Positions 16,816 through 25,211 of a stretch of 64,000 nucleotides of DNA are shown piece after piece; position 1 is the stretch's first letter; each line of letters begins with the position of its first letter. The DNA comes from Streptomyces sulfonofaciens (lineage in GTDB: Bacteria > Actinomycetota > Actinomycetes > Streptomycetales > Streptomycetaceae). The notes beneath the pieces were generated by a model. That model searched no databases. It had not been told where the DNA came from and saw only the letters and a list, made by a program, of their open reading frames with translations. Made by a program: the position numbers and the translations under genes. Location: assembly GCF_014656295.1 (NCBI RefSeq), contig NZ_BNCD01000011.1, positions 1 through 64,000 on the forward strand. Direction: 5' to 3'.

Positions 16816-18801
16816 TCATCCCTGCGCGCGCACCGCCGTCAGCTCGGCCGGAGCCTGCACGTCGGGCGCCGTCTGCACGGCGCCGCCGTCCGGGCCCTCG
16901 GCCAGGTCGAGCTGGGAGATGGCGTTGACCAGGTGCACCGTGCCGCCGTGGGCGACGGCCTGCCAGCGCTGGGTGCGGGTGGCGTCCGAGCAGGGCTGCT
17001 GGCTGACGGCCGCGCCCACCTCCAGCGGCGCGCCCAGGTAGTGCTTGCCGTCCACCACGTCCAGGCACTCCTGGCCGGGCTTGCCGTCGTGCACCGCGCG
17101 GAGCACGTAGTAGCCGTCCGCCGTGGACGTCAGGGCCCAGGTCGCCGAGGAGCCGGCGGCGAACCGGACCGGGGCCGCCGCGTCGGCGGACGGGGCGGCC
17201 AGGCGCTCGCCCGAGCCGCGCAGGGACATCGCGTAGGTGCCGTCCGCCAGGGGCAGGCGTGTGACGTTCTGCCAGCCGGGCGCGTGGCCGACGCGCTCGG
17301 CGAGCGCGGTGAACCCGGCGTAGCCGGCGGCCGGCTTCGGGCCGCCCCAGGTGGTCTGGGCGACGAAGCGCAGCGGCATGAACGTGTCGGCCTCGACCTC
17401 GTTCTCCGTCTCGGCGGCCGCCGAGTCGGGCCACAGCGAGATCTGCGCGCCGGTGACGCCGGGCTGGGGCCCGCTCAGCGACTCGCCCTCGAACTCCAGC
17501 GGCGTCCAGTCGCTGTCGTAGAGCTTTTGCGTGTCCATGTGGAAGCCGCCGCGCACCAGGTACAGCGAGTAGGCCGAGTTCATCACGGGGTTGCCGGCGG
17601 CGAGCAGGGCGGAGGGCTGTGCACCGGTCTCGGTGAGCCAGTGCTCGATCACCACGTCCTTGTTCACCGGCACGGTGTTCTGGCCGTTGAGGCCGTCGTT
17701 CCAGATCCGCAGGGTCCGGCCGCCCGCGCGGACGTGCTCGTCCACCCGGTTGACGAAGTCCACGAACGCGTCCTGCGGTGTGGCGTCGGCGCCGTACTTC
17801 GCCTTGGCGTAGGCCCCGATCTGCGGGTAGTTCGCGAAGTCGGAGCCGAGCATGTACTCGTCGGCGCCCATGTGCCAGTAGGGCGTGTCCCAGACCGAGA
17901 GCGCCTCGTCCACCAGCTTGGTGTAGAAGGCGAACGCCTCGGGCTTGGTGATGTCCAGCCGCGTCGGCGACTTGGCGCCGGAGGAGTCGGTGAGCTGGAG
18001 CTCGGGATGGTTCTCCAGGTACGGGTCGATGTGCCCGGGCGAGTTGATCTCCGGCACCAGCGTGATGTGGTACTCGCGGGCCAGGGCGGACAGCCGCCGT
18101 ACCTCGTCCTTGGTGTAGTAGCCCCAGAACTTCGTCGCGGGGTCCACGTCGCTGGCGACCTTGGCCTCGATCTGGAGCTGGTTGAGCTTCAGGTACGACA
18201 TGTCGCGCATCAGGCGCTCGAACCAGGCCAGCGAGACGTGGATGTAGCACGCGCACACGTCGACGCCGCGCTCGGCGTAGCGCGGCACGTCCACCGCCGA
18301 GCCCCTCGGCAGGCTCCGGCCGCCGTCCAGCATCTGCACGAGGGTGCGGGTGCCGTAGTACACGCCGGTCTCCGTGGCCGCGGTCACCCGGACGCCGTCG
18401 GAGACGTCGAGCGCGTACCCCTCGGTGCCCAGGTCCTTGCGGGACGGGTCGAGGCGCAGGACCACGTCGCCCGGACGGTGCCGGGCGCCGGTGGCGACGG
18501 GCAGCCGCAGGCCGCTCGCGCCGGCCAGGTCGTCCGCGAGGACACCCGCGTCGGCCTCCAGCGCCCGGTCCACGGCGACCACGGCCGAGCCGTGCCCGAG
18601 CCGCAGGCTGCCGGTGCCCGGGGTCCAGTGGGTCAGGGCGGGCAGCACACCGGGGGCGGACGCGGCGGCCCCGGTGCTCGGGGAGGCGGCGGCGCTCCGG
18701 GCGGTCGCGGCGGCCGGCAGGACCGTCGGCACGAGCAGGGCAAGGGCGGACAGCACGCGGACCGCCCATCTGGACGTCGTCCGCGGTAGGGAATGGCGCA
18801 T
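16816..18801 (-). CDS. Secreted GH20 hexosaminidase with C-terminal ricin-type domain, lacto-N-biosidase-like
   Basis: A 661-residue exported glycosidase. A Sec signal covers about residues 1-36 (RWAVRVLSALALLVPTVLPA). A GH20b-like N-terminal domain (about 55-170) precedes the TIM barrel, with catalytic Asp314-Glu315 in HMGADEY. The last 160 residues look like a beta-trefoil lectin domain. Most beta-N-acetylhexosaminidases have GGDE; the GADEY form resembles lacto-N-biosidases, known from bifidobacteria and from a Streptomyces strain, which release Gal-beta-1,3-GlcNAc. With the GH29 fucosidase nearby that reading is attractive but unproven. ATG 18801 lies behind GAGGAGAAAG. Confidence 0.85.
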   Translation of the reverse strand: MRHSLPRTTSRWAVRVLSALALLVPTVLPAAATARSAAASPSTGAAASAPGVLPALTHWTPGTGSLRLGHGSAVVAVDRALEADAGVLADDLAGASGLRLPVATGARHRPGDVVLRLDPSRKDLGTEGYALDVSDGVRVTAATETGVYYGTRTLVQMLDGGRSLPRGSAVDVPRYAERGVDVCACYIHVSLAWFERLMRDMSYLKLNQLQIEAKVASDVDPATKFWGYYTKDEVRRLSALAREYHITLVPEINSPGHIDPYLENHPELQLTDSSGAKSPTRLDITKPEAFAFYTKLVDEALSVWDTPYWHMGADEYMLGSDFANYPQIGAYAKAKYGADATPQDAFVDFVNRVDEHVRAGGRTLRIWNDGLNGQNTVPVNKDVVIEHWLTETGAQPSALLAAGNPVMNSAYSLYLVRGGFHMDTQKLYDSDWTPLEFEGESLSGPQPGVTGAQISLWPDSAAAETENEVEADTFMPLRFVAQTTWGGPKPAAGYAGFTALAERVGHAPGWQNVTRLPLADGTYAMSLRGSGERLAAPSADAAAPVRFAAGSSATWALTSTADGYYVLRAVHDGKPGQECLDVVDGKHYLGAPLEVGAAVSQQPCSDATRTQRWQAVAHGGTVHLVNAISQLDLAEGPDGGAVQTAPDVQAPAELTAVRAQG

Positions 18802-18962
18802 CACGACTTTCTCCTCACACTCTCCGGCCTTGCGGTGCCTCGCGGTTGCGGTACGCGGCGCCCGCGCCACCCTGGGTGGGTGGGTGGGTGGCGCGGGCCG
18901 GGGCGGGCGCCCGCCGGGCGCTCGCTCGGGGGTTGCCGGCTGCGGCGGCTGCGGCGGTGCCC

Positions 18963-19023
18963 GGCGGTCGACGTGCCCGGTGGCCGTCGTGCCAGGCGGT
19001 CGACGTGTCAGGCGGTCGACGTG
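18963..19023. repeat. Short direct repeats containing GTCGAC
   Basis: The 13-mer GGCGGTCGACGTG occurs at 18963, 18995 and 19011, the last two with a 16-bp period, and degenerate copies continue to the SIS stop codon at 19040. The array lies in the 238-bp gap upstream of the GH20 gene, so it could affect its expression; a purely slippage-derived array is just as likely. Confidence 0.7.
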
Positions 19024-19039
19024 CTCAGGCTCGACGTGC

Positions 19040-19801
19040 TCAGGCGGTCCGGCGGATGCGACCCGCGTACTCCGCCTCCAGCGCCGCGTTGCGCTCGTCC
19101 GAACCGGGCACGTTGGCCGACTGGTAGACCGGCGGGGTGACGCCGGCGGCGAGCAGCCGGGCCACCGTCTCGGCGATGGTCATCTGGATGAGCACGGCGC
19201 CGCTGATGGTGCTCAGCGCGCACACGCCCGTCCCGTCCGGCAACCGGAGCGTGCTGTCGCCGTACGGGGCGCGGTTGTCCAGCACCACGTCCGCCACCTC
19301 GAAGAGCCGCAGGCCGCTGGGGTGGCGGGCGGTGATCGCGGACGAGTGGGCCACCGAGGTCAGCGCGATCACCCGGTGCCCGCGCTCCTTGACGAGCCTC
19401 GCCATCTCCACGATGGCGCCGTTGCCGCCGGACTGGCTGGCGATCAGGAAGATGTCGGCGGGCCGGATCTCGGCCAGCTCCAGCACCTTCGCGGCGACGG
19501 ACGGGTCGCGTTCCGCGAACGGGTCGAGCGCGATCGCGGGGTCCTCGCCGCCGAACAGCACCCGGTCGCGGATGGAGAGCTGGTTGGTGGGCACGAGCCC
19601 GCCCGCCCGGCCCGCGACCTCCATGGCGAGCGCCTGGGAGTGCCCGGTGCCGAACACCTGGATCACGCCCTTGTCGCGCAGCGCGGCTGCGATCAGGTCC
19701 GCGGCCCGGGCGACGCTCTCCTTCGCCAGCTCGACCGTGTCCGGCAGCGCCTGCGAGACCGTCTCCCAGTAGGCGGCGCCGGAAATGGTGTCGGAAGTCA
19801 T
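19040..19801 (-). CDS. SIS-domain phosphosugar-binding protein, MurQ-like
   Basis: A 253-residue sugar isomerase (SIS) domain protein. The glycine-rich phosphosugar loop FGTGHSQALAMEVAGR is near residues 50-65, and SQSGGNGAIVEMA forms the second loop. The family includes N-acetylmuramic acid 6-phosphate etherase and amino-sugar-phosphate isomerases/deaminases. Its start overlaps the stop of the RpiR regulator by four bases, so both come from one mRNA. Together with the nearby kinase it can handle an amino-sugar phosphate; etherase versus isomerase activity is unresolved. Confidence 0.82.
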   Translation of the reverse strand: MTSDTISGAAYWETVSQALPDTVELAKESVARAADLIAAALRDKGVIQVFGTGHSQALAMEVAGRAGGLVPTNQLSIRDRVLFGGEDPAIALDPFAERDPSVAAKVLELAEIRPADIFLIASQSGGNGAIVEMARLVKERGHRVIALTSVAHSSAITARHPSGLRLFEVADVVLDNRAPYGDSTLRLPDGTGVCALSTISGAVLIQMTIAETVARLLAAGVTPPVYQSANVPGSDERNAALEAEYAGRIRRTA

Positions 19802-20820
19802 CTGGGGGTGTCCCTCTCCGTGGGGGTCGGATCGTGTCCGGCCGGACCCGCCCCGTGGGCGGGCTCCCGGCCGGTGGCGGGATCCGCGCCGGCGGCCGGA
19901 TCCCCGTCGCCGCCGCGGTCCGCACGGACGCGGGGGACGGCCCGCTTGGCCGGGTGGGCCCTGCGGTGCTCGGCGATGGTGGCCGCGGTGGCCTCTAGGG
20001 CCGCGACCGTGCGGCCGTAGCTGCGCTGTGCGACACCCAGGTAGAGGGCGTCGAGCACGATCAGTTGGGAGTGGCGCGCGGCGAGGAAGTCCGGCCGGAG
20101 GCTGACCGTGCGCACCGAGGTGGTGAGCACCGTGCCGGCCGTCCTCGCGAGGGTGGAGCCGCTCGCGTTGGTCAGCGCGATGGTGGTGGCGCCGCGGGCG
20201 CCGGCCACGGCCAGCGGCCGGCAGGTCTCGGCGGTCTCGCCGGTGTGCGAGATGCCGACTGCCACGTCCCGCGGGCCCAGTTGGCTGGCGCTGGTGAGCG
20301 CCGAGTGCACCTCGGCCCACGCCCAGGCAGCGCAGCCGATGCGGTGCAGGCGCAGTTGGAGCTCGGTGGCCACGATGGCGCTGCCGCCCACCCCGTACAG
20401 GTCCACCCTGCGGGCGCCTGCCAGCGCGTCGCACGCCGCCTCCAGCGTGGCGGTGTCCAGGCCGGTGACGGTGTCGTGGATGGCGGCCGCGTCACGCGCG
20501 GCGATCACGGCGAGCACCCGCTCCAGCGGATCGGCGACGTCGATGTCCTCGCCGAGGTCGGCGCGCCATGCCCCGCCGGCCTCCCGGCCCGACTCGGTGG
20601 CCAGTGAGATACGCAGCTCGGCGTAACCGTCCAGGCCGGCCCGGCGGCAGACGCGGGTCACGGTCGCCGCCGAGGTGTGGGCGGCGGCGGCGAGTTCCTG
20701 GATGGTCATGGCCGCGGCGCCCGCCGGGTCGGCGAGCAGACGGTCGGCGACCCGGGCGGACGCGCCGCTCAACTCCGGGCGCAGAGCGCGCAGCCGGGGG
20801 ATGAGCCCTCCCTTGGCCAT
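19798..20820 (-). CDS. RpiR/MurR family transcriptional regulator
   Basis: A 340-residue regulator with an N-terminal RpiR helix-turn-helix (about 1-80, MTIQELAAAAHTSAATVTRVCRRAG) and a C-terminal SIS effector domain (about 115-260) that senses a phosphosugar. About 50 low-complexity, proline-rich residues end the protein and overlap the next gene start. It is divergent from the GH29 fucosidase; the AT-rich inverted repeat at 20821-20865 touches its start codon and is the expected operator, giving autoregulation. Effector is likely an amino-sugar phosphate. Confidence 0.87.
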   Translation of the reverse strand: MAKGGLIPRLRALRPELSGASARVADRLLADPAGAAAMTIQELAAAAHTSAATVTRVCRRAGLDGYAELRISLATESGREAGGAWRADLGEDIDVADPLERVLAVIAARDAAAIHDTVTGLDTATLEAACDALAGARRVDLYGVGGSAIVATELQLRLHRIGCAAWAWAEVHSALTSASQLGPRDVAVGISHTGETAETCRPLAVAGARGATTIALTNASGSTLARTAGTVLTTSVRTVSLRPDFLAARHSQLIVLDALYLGVAQRSYGRTVAALEATAATIAEHRRAHPAKRAVPRVRADRGGDGDPAAGADPATGREPAHGAGPAGHDPTPTERDTPR

Positions 20821-20865
20821 GAAAATAATTACCTCTTCCTATCGGCTGACGCGGTAACTATTCTC
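20821..20865. promoter_or_regulatory. RpiR operator candidate in divergent promoter
   Basis: GAAAATAATTACC at 20821-20833 and GGTAACTATTCTC at 20853-20865 form a 13-bp inverted repeat with two mismatches and a 19-nt spacer. The first arm is itself partly palindromic (GnnAATAATTnnC), so these may be two sites bound by two dimers. The block is strikingly AT-rich for this genome and lies between the regulator start and the fucosidase start. Confidence 0.72.
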
Positions 20866-20960
20866 ATCACGCCGCAGGCCTGTCAAGGCGGTGTCGCACG
20901 TCCAGGAGCGACCGGACGCCGGGCCTGGGCCCTCAGTGGTGAAGGGAGCCGTTGCACCCG

Positions 20961-22886
20961 ATGAAACTGTTTCAGCAGTCCGTCGGCCGCCGAGGAGGGG
21001 GCCCGCGCCGAGCGCTCGGCCTGGCCTTCGCCGCCGCGCTCGCGGTGGTGGGGCTCCTGCCGTCCGCGACCGTCACGCCCGCGTCCGCCGCGCCCGCCGC
21101 GCCCGCGTCCGCCGCGAAGGACGCGTGCCGGGGCCCCGTGCACCCCGCGTCCGTGCTGCCCGTCGAGTCCTGCGACAGCCCGGAGCGGATCGTCGAGAAG
21201 GCCGCGAACATCGTGCCCAGGGCCTCCCAGGTGGCCTGGCAGCAGCGGAAGGTGATCGCGTTCACCCACTTCGGGATGAACACCTTCACCGACCGCGAGT
21301 GGGGTTCCGGCATGGAGGACGAGTCGCGGTTCGACCCGCCCTCGGCCGACGTGGCGCAGTGGATGCGCGCCTACAAGGCGAGCGGTGCCAAGGAGGTCAT
21401 CTTCACCGCCAAGCACCACGACGGCTTCGTCCTGTACCCGACCCGGTACTCCGACCACTCGATCGTCGCGAGCCCCTGGTGGGTCCGTACCTCCGGCTGT
21501 GCCGGAGCCGACCGGGTGGCCGCCGAGCGCGAGGCCGCCGAGCAGCGCAGGGACACCGACCCGTCGGCGCTCTGGCAGGTCCGCGACGCCGGCTGCCGCA
21601 ACCCGGACGGCGACATCCTCGGCTCCTACGTGCGCGCCGCACGCGCCGCGGGCCTGCGCGTCGGGATCTACCTGTCACCCACCGACGGCGCCGAACTGCC
21701 GCACGCCTGGCACAAGGACACCTACATCCCGGCCATCGAGGCCAAGGATCCGTCCCAGCGCTCCACCGCTGAGGTCGCCACCCTCCAGGACGCCCCCGCC
21801 CCGCCCGCGGGCAGCGGCCGCTACGGCAACGGCAGCACCCCCGAGCCCCGCACCATCCCCATCCTCGTCCCCGGCGACGACCGCGCCGCCGCGGTGGCCC
21901 GCGGCACCCTGCCGACCTTCCACGTCACCGAGGACGACTACAACACGTACTACCTCAACCAGTTGTACGAGCTGTTCACCCAGTACGGCCCCATCGACGA
22001 GCTCTGGCTGGACGGCGCCAACCCCTGGGCCGGCTCAGGGGTGAGCGAGCCGTACGACTTCACCGCCTGGTTCAAGCTCATCAGCACCCTCTCGCCGGAC
22101 ACCGTGGTCTTCGCGGGACCGCAGGGCACCCGGTGGGTCGGCAACGAGGCGGGGGTGGCCCGCACCGGCGAGTGGAGCGTGGTGCCGGCGACCGCCGACC
22201 CGTCCACCGCGCACAACGAGGGACTGATCCCGGGCGGCGCACAGGCCGAGGACATCGGCTCCCGGGCCGTGCTCACCGGCCCCGGCGTGCGCTACCTCCA
22301 GTGGTTCCCGGCCGAGGCCGACTCCTCGATCCGGCCCGGCTGGTTCTACCACGCCGACGAGTCACCGCAGTCCCCCGCCGCCCTCGTCACCAAGTACCAG
22401 CAGTCCGTCGGCCGCAACGCCGTCATGCTGCTGAACACGCCGCCGGGCACCGACGGCCGGATCGCCGACGCCGACGTGGCCTCGCTGACGTCCTTCGGCA
22501 CCGCCGTCCGCGACACCTACGCCACCAATCTGCTGACTGCGCCGCGGGCGCTCGCCGACCGGAGCCTGACCACCGCGTGGTCGCCCCCGGCCGGCGCCAC
22601 CACCGGCACCCTCACGCTCGACCTGCCGCACCCGGCCACCTTCGACCAGCTCGCGCTCGGCGAGGACATCACCCGCGGCCAGCACGTCGAGCAGTTCACC
22701 GTGGACATCTGGAAGGACGGCCGGTGGACCCGGGCCGCCGACGGCACCACCATCGGCTACGAGCGCCTGCTGCTCACGGACGACCCGGTGACCACCACCC
22801 GGATCCGCATCCGCATCGACGCCGCCCGCGCCACCCCGCACCTCGCCACCGTCGGGCTCTACCGGACGGCGGAGGCGGGGTCCTAG
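20961..22886 (+). CDS. Secreted GH29 alpha-L-fucosidase with C-terminal discoidin-like domain
   Basis: A 641-residue exported fucosidase. A signal peptide with a basic N terminus precedes ALGLAFAAALAVVGLLP and ends near ASA. The GH29 barrel shows FTHFGMNTF, KHHDGFVLYPT and the nucleophile aspartate in IDELWLDGAN. The overall form resembles GH29 subfamily B, which removes alpha-1,3/1,4-fucose from branched Lewis-type structures. The last 130 residues look like an F5/8 type C/CBM32 carbohydrate-binding domain. ATG 20961 is preferred; TTG 20952 is closer to GGGAG and is an alternative. Controlled from the RpiR operator region just upstream. Confidence 0.87.
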   Translation: MKLFQQSVGRRGGGPRRALGLAFAAALAVVGLLPSATVTPASAAPAAPASAAKDACRGPVHPASVLPVESCDSPERIVEKAANIVPRASQVAWQQRKVIAFTHFGMNTFTDREWGSGMEDESRFDPPSADVAQWMRAYKASGAKEVIFTAKHHDGFVLYPTRYSDHSIVASPWWVRTSGCAGADRVAAEREAAEQRRDTDPSALWQVRDAGCRNPDGDILGSYVRAARAAGLRVGIYLSPTDGAELPHAWHKDTYIPAIEAKDPSQRSTAEVATLQDAPAPPAGSGRYGNGSTPEPRTIPILVPGDDRAAAVARGTLPTFHVTEDDYNTYYLNQLYELFTQYGPIDELWLDGANPWAGSGVSEPYDFTAWFKLISTLSPDTVVFAGPQGTRWVGNEAGVARTGEWSVVPATADPSTAHNEGLIPGGAQAEDIGSRAVLTGPGVRYLQWFPAEADSSIRPGWFYHADESPQSPAALVTKYQQSVGRNAVMLLNTPPGTDGRIADADVASLTSFGTAVRDTYATNLLTAPRALADRSLTTAWSPPAGATTGTLTLDLPHPATFDQLALGEDITRGQHVEQFTVDIWKDGRWTRAADGTTIGYERLLLTDDPVTTTRIRIRIDAARATPHLATVGLYRTAEAGS

Positions 22887-22943
22887 GCACCCACCGGAAC
22901 CCGCTGCCGGCGCCACCGGACCGGGAGCCGCCGAGGAGGGGGA

Positions 22944-22974
22944 AGCGCCGCCGGCCGCTCGGGCCGGCGGCGCT
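22944..22974. terminator. Strong hairpin after the fucosidase gene
   Basis: A perfect 13-bp stem, AGCGCCGCCGGCC with GGCCGGCGGCGCT, and a 5-nt loop, starting 57 bases after the stop codon at 22886. Confidence 0.88.
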
Positions 22975-23082
22975 CCGCGTGCGGGGCAGGGAAGCCGCGG
23001 CGCGTGCGGCCCGCGGCCGCGGTTCGCCCACCGCGGTGTGCTGGCCGGTGCGGACCGCGGTGCTGACCGCGGTGTGCCGACT

Positions 23083-23142
23083 GCCTCGTGCGGACCCGCC
23101 TCGTGCGGACCGGCCTCGTGCGGACCGGCCTCGTGCGGACTG
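23083..23142. repeat. 15-bp tandem repeat, four copies
   Basis: Four consecutive units of GCCTCGTGCGGACCG, with single-base changes at positions 14-15 in the first and last copy. No spacers. The period equals that of the separate array at 23581. Confidence 0.9.
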
Positions 23143-23580
23143 CGGTGTGCCGGCTGTGTTGTGGGGCCCAGGCGTTGGCGCGCGGGTCGACGCGATGACG
23201 CCCATGCGGGGCGAAACTTTAGGCGTGTCAGGGCTGGTGTCTCCGCTGCCGGGAGGGGCCCTGTCTGTCCTCGTTCCCGAACTGTGCTGGTAACGCCCTT
23301 TGAGGGGTGGTGAGTTCAGGCCCCTGGCCCATTCTCCATACTTGACTGACCACGGTCATGGTGCGATTGTTTCGGCACCCTTTCGAAAACACCGGTGTCA
23401 GGCGCTCCGCACGCCGTCCGCTCAGCCGCACGCCGGTGCCCGAGCACGGCGTACACGCGTACGCCGCGGGGCGACACGTCATCGGGCACGGCGCGCAGGG
23501 GCTCGGCAGACCGTGCGGACGAGACACTGGCACGTCCGCACTCCTGCGCACCCGCACGTCCGGATGTCTGCACCCCCGCA

Positions 23581-23655
23581 CATCTGCACCCCGCACATCT
23601 GCACCCCGCACATCTGCACCCCGCACATCTGCACCCCGCACATCTGCACCCCGCA
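23581..23655. repeat. 15-bp tandem repeat, five exact copies
   Basis: Five identical units CATCTGCACCCCGCA, flanked on both sides by diverged copies (from about 23560 to 23700, where GTATCCGCACATCTGC variants appear). The period is a multiple of three and all three forward frames stay open across it, but no start, ribosome site or family similarity supports translation. Confidence 0.93.
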
Positions 23656-23802
23656 CATCTGCGCTTCTGCGTATCCGCACATCTGCGTATCCGCACACGC
23701 TCGACGCCGCACTCGGCGTCCGGGTCCGAGACGGGGGCGGTCCGGGCCGGCACCGGGGCGGTATCCGCATCCACCGCACCCGCAGCCCAGAAAGGGCCCC
23801 CG

Positions 23803-24807
23803 ATGCTCGACAGACTCCGTACCGGCACGCTGACCGCCCTGCTGGCGGCGGCGCTGCTGACCCTGTCCACGGCGGTGGCCGGCGCCGCGCCCGCCGCCCC
23901 GCAGTACGCGTCCACGCATGCCGCCCACCCGTCGGCCGACGCCGCCGCGCGGGCCGGCGTGCGGGCGCCCGCGGCCTCGTTGACGCAGGTGGCGAACTTC
24001 GGGAGCAACCCCGGAAACCTGCGTATGTACGAGTACGTGCCCGACACGGTCCGGTCGAACCCGGCGGTCCTGGTCGCCGTCCACTTCTGCACCGGCAGTG
24101 CCCAGGCATTCTTCTCCGGCACCGAGTTCGCCAACCTCGCCAACCAGTACGGCTTCATCGTCGTCTATCCCGACGCCAACGTCAGCGGCCAGTGCTTCGA
24201 CGTCTCCTCGCCCCAGGCCCTCAGGCACGACGGCGGCAGCGACCCGACCAGCATCGCGTCGATGGTCAGGTACGCCATCCAGCAGCACAGGGCCGACGCC
24301 GGCCGCGTCTTCGTCACCGGCGCCTCCTCCGGCGCGATGATGACCGACGTCCTGCTCGGCGACTACCCCGACCTGTTCAAGGCCGGCGCCGCCTTCATGG
24401 GCGTGCCCTTCGGCTGCTTCGCCACCACCGACGGCTCCGGCTGGAACACGGCCTGCGCGAACGGCCAGATCACCAGAACCGCGCAGCAGTGGGGCGACCT
24501 CGTGCGCGGTGCCTACCCCGGCTACAGCGGCGCCCGCCCGCGTGTGCAGCTCTGGCACGGCACCGCCGACACCACGCTGCGCTACCCCAACTTCGGCGAG
24601 GAGATCAAGCAGTGGACCAACGTCCTCGGCGTCAGCCAGACCCCCGTCTCCACTGACCAGCCGCAGTCGGGCTGGACCCGCACCCGCTACGGCGGCAACA
24701 CCAACCAGGCCCCGGTCGAGGGCATCAGCCTCGCGGGCGTGGGCCACTCCCTGCCCACCAGCGGCATGGCGGCCCGTGCCCTCGCCTTCTTCGGCATCAC
24801 CACCTGA
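23803..24807 (+). CDS. Secreted PHB depolymerase/CE1-type esterase
   Basis: A 334-residue alpha/beta hydrolase of the extracellular PHB depolymerase/acetyl-xylan or feruloyl esterase group. Signal peptide at 1-28 (LTALLAAALLTLSTAVAGA). Catalytic triad read as Ser175 in TGASSGAMM, Asp256 in HGTADTTLRYPN and His315 in GVGHSLP; HFCTGSA at 94-100 forms the oxyanion region. There is no binding module or linker, unlike typical PHB depolymerases, so an esterase for acetylated or feruloylated polysaccharide is at least as likely. ATG 23803 follows AAAGGG; the frame upstream of it is only the repeat array. Confidence 0.85.
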   Translation: MLDRLRTGTLTALLAAALLTLSTAVAGAAPAAPQYASTHAAHPSADAAARAGVRAPAASLTQVANFGSNPGNLRMYEYVPDTVRSNPAVLVAVHFCTGSAQAFFSGTEFANLANQYGFIVVYPDANVSGQCFDVSSPQALRHDGGSDPTSIASMVRYAIQQHRADAGRVFVTGASSGAMMTDVLLGDYPDLFKAGAAFMGVPFGCFATTDGSGWNTACANGQITRTAQQWGDLVRGAYPGYSGARPRVQLWHGTADTTLRYPNFGEEIKQWTNVLGVSQTPVSTDQPQSGWTRTRYGGNTNQAPVEGISLAGVGHSLPTSGMAARALAFFGITT

Positions 24808-25076
24808 CACCGGCACCCGGCGCCCCTGCCGCGGCCGGTGCGCGGTGCCCGTTGCCCGGTGCGCGGTAGCGGGCGCCTGCGCGGCAGCGCGCGCACCCGG
24901 TCCGCACCGGCGGGCGCGGGTACGGGCCAAGAGCCGTACCCGCGCCCGCTCCTCCCGTTCGGGGTGTGGATGTGCGCACAGGCCGGGCGGGCCCCGGCCC
25001 TGTCGGGGAGACCACCCGGCGGGCCCGGGCGGGCGGGGTGGCTGTGCGGGGATTGCGGAAAGGTTGCGCCACGGCC
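24808..25076. other. Intergenic region after esterase
   Basis: Part of the 404-bp gap between the esterase and chitinase genes. It contains GGTGCGCGGT-type short repeats near 24836-24866 and the strong hairpin at 24910. No gene is seen. Confidence 0.5.
24910..24949. terminator. Strong hairpin between esterase and chitinase
   Basis: A perfect 16-bp stem, GCGGGCGCGGGTACGG with CCGTACCCGCGCCCGC, and an 8-nt loop GCCAAGAG. It is the longest perfect stem noticed in the window and should insulate the chitinase promoter. Confidence 0.9.
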
Positions 25077-25106
25077 TTGACGGCCACTTTGGTCTAGTCC
25101 AAATAT
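25077..25106 (+). promoter_or_regulatory. Chitinase promoter overlapped by DasR-type operator
   Basis: TTGACG at 25077-25082 and AAATAT at 25101-25106, 18 bases apart, form a plausible vegetative promoter. The 16-bp palindrome-like element TTTGGTCTAGTCCAAA at 25088-25103 fills the spacer. It matches the DasR responsive element of streptomycete chitinase promoters (core GGTCTAGACC) with one deviation. DasR, a GntR repressor released by glucosamine phosphates, would block RNA polymerase here. Confidence 0.85.
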
Positions 25107-25211
25107 GTACGCACGTCCGCCGTCCCGGTGCCCCAACGGGTTCCCCCCGGAACCTCCCACCGCCGGAGCCGGTGGCCCCCCCCACGCCGTCATGGAAGGA
25201 CAGACACGACT

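Larger units (their letters stand above)
22975..23802. other. Long repeat-bearing intergenic region
   Basis: No credible gene is seen. It contains two unrelated 15-bp tandem arrays (23083-23142 and 23581-23655) and, between them, a possible promoter with TTGACT at 23342 and GATTGT at 23365 separated by 17 bases. If that promoter drives the esterase at 23803, the second array lies in a 5' leader of more than 400 nt. Confidence 0.6.

Noticed and set aside
23581..23655. Possible CRISPR array
   Set aside because: The 15-bp units abut with no spacers and there are no cas genes; it is a simple tandem repeat.
23395..23802. N-terminal extension of the esterase through the repeat array
   Set aside because: A signal peptide starts exactly at 23803 behind AAAGGG, and the extension encodes only repeat-derived residues.
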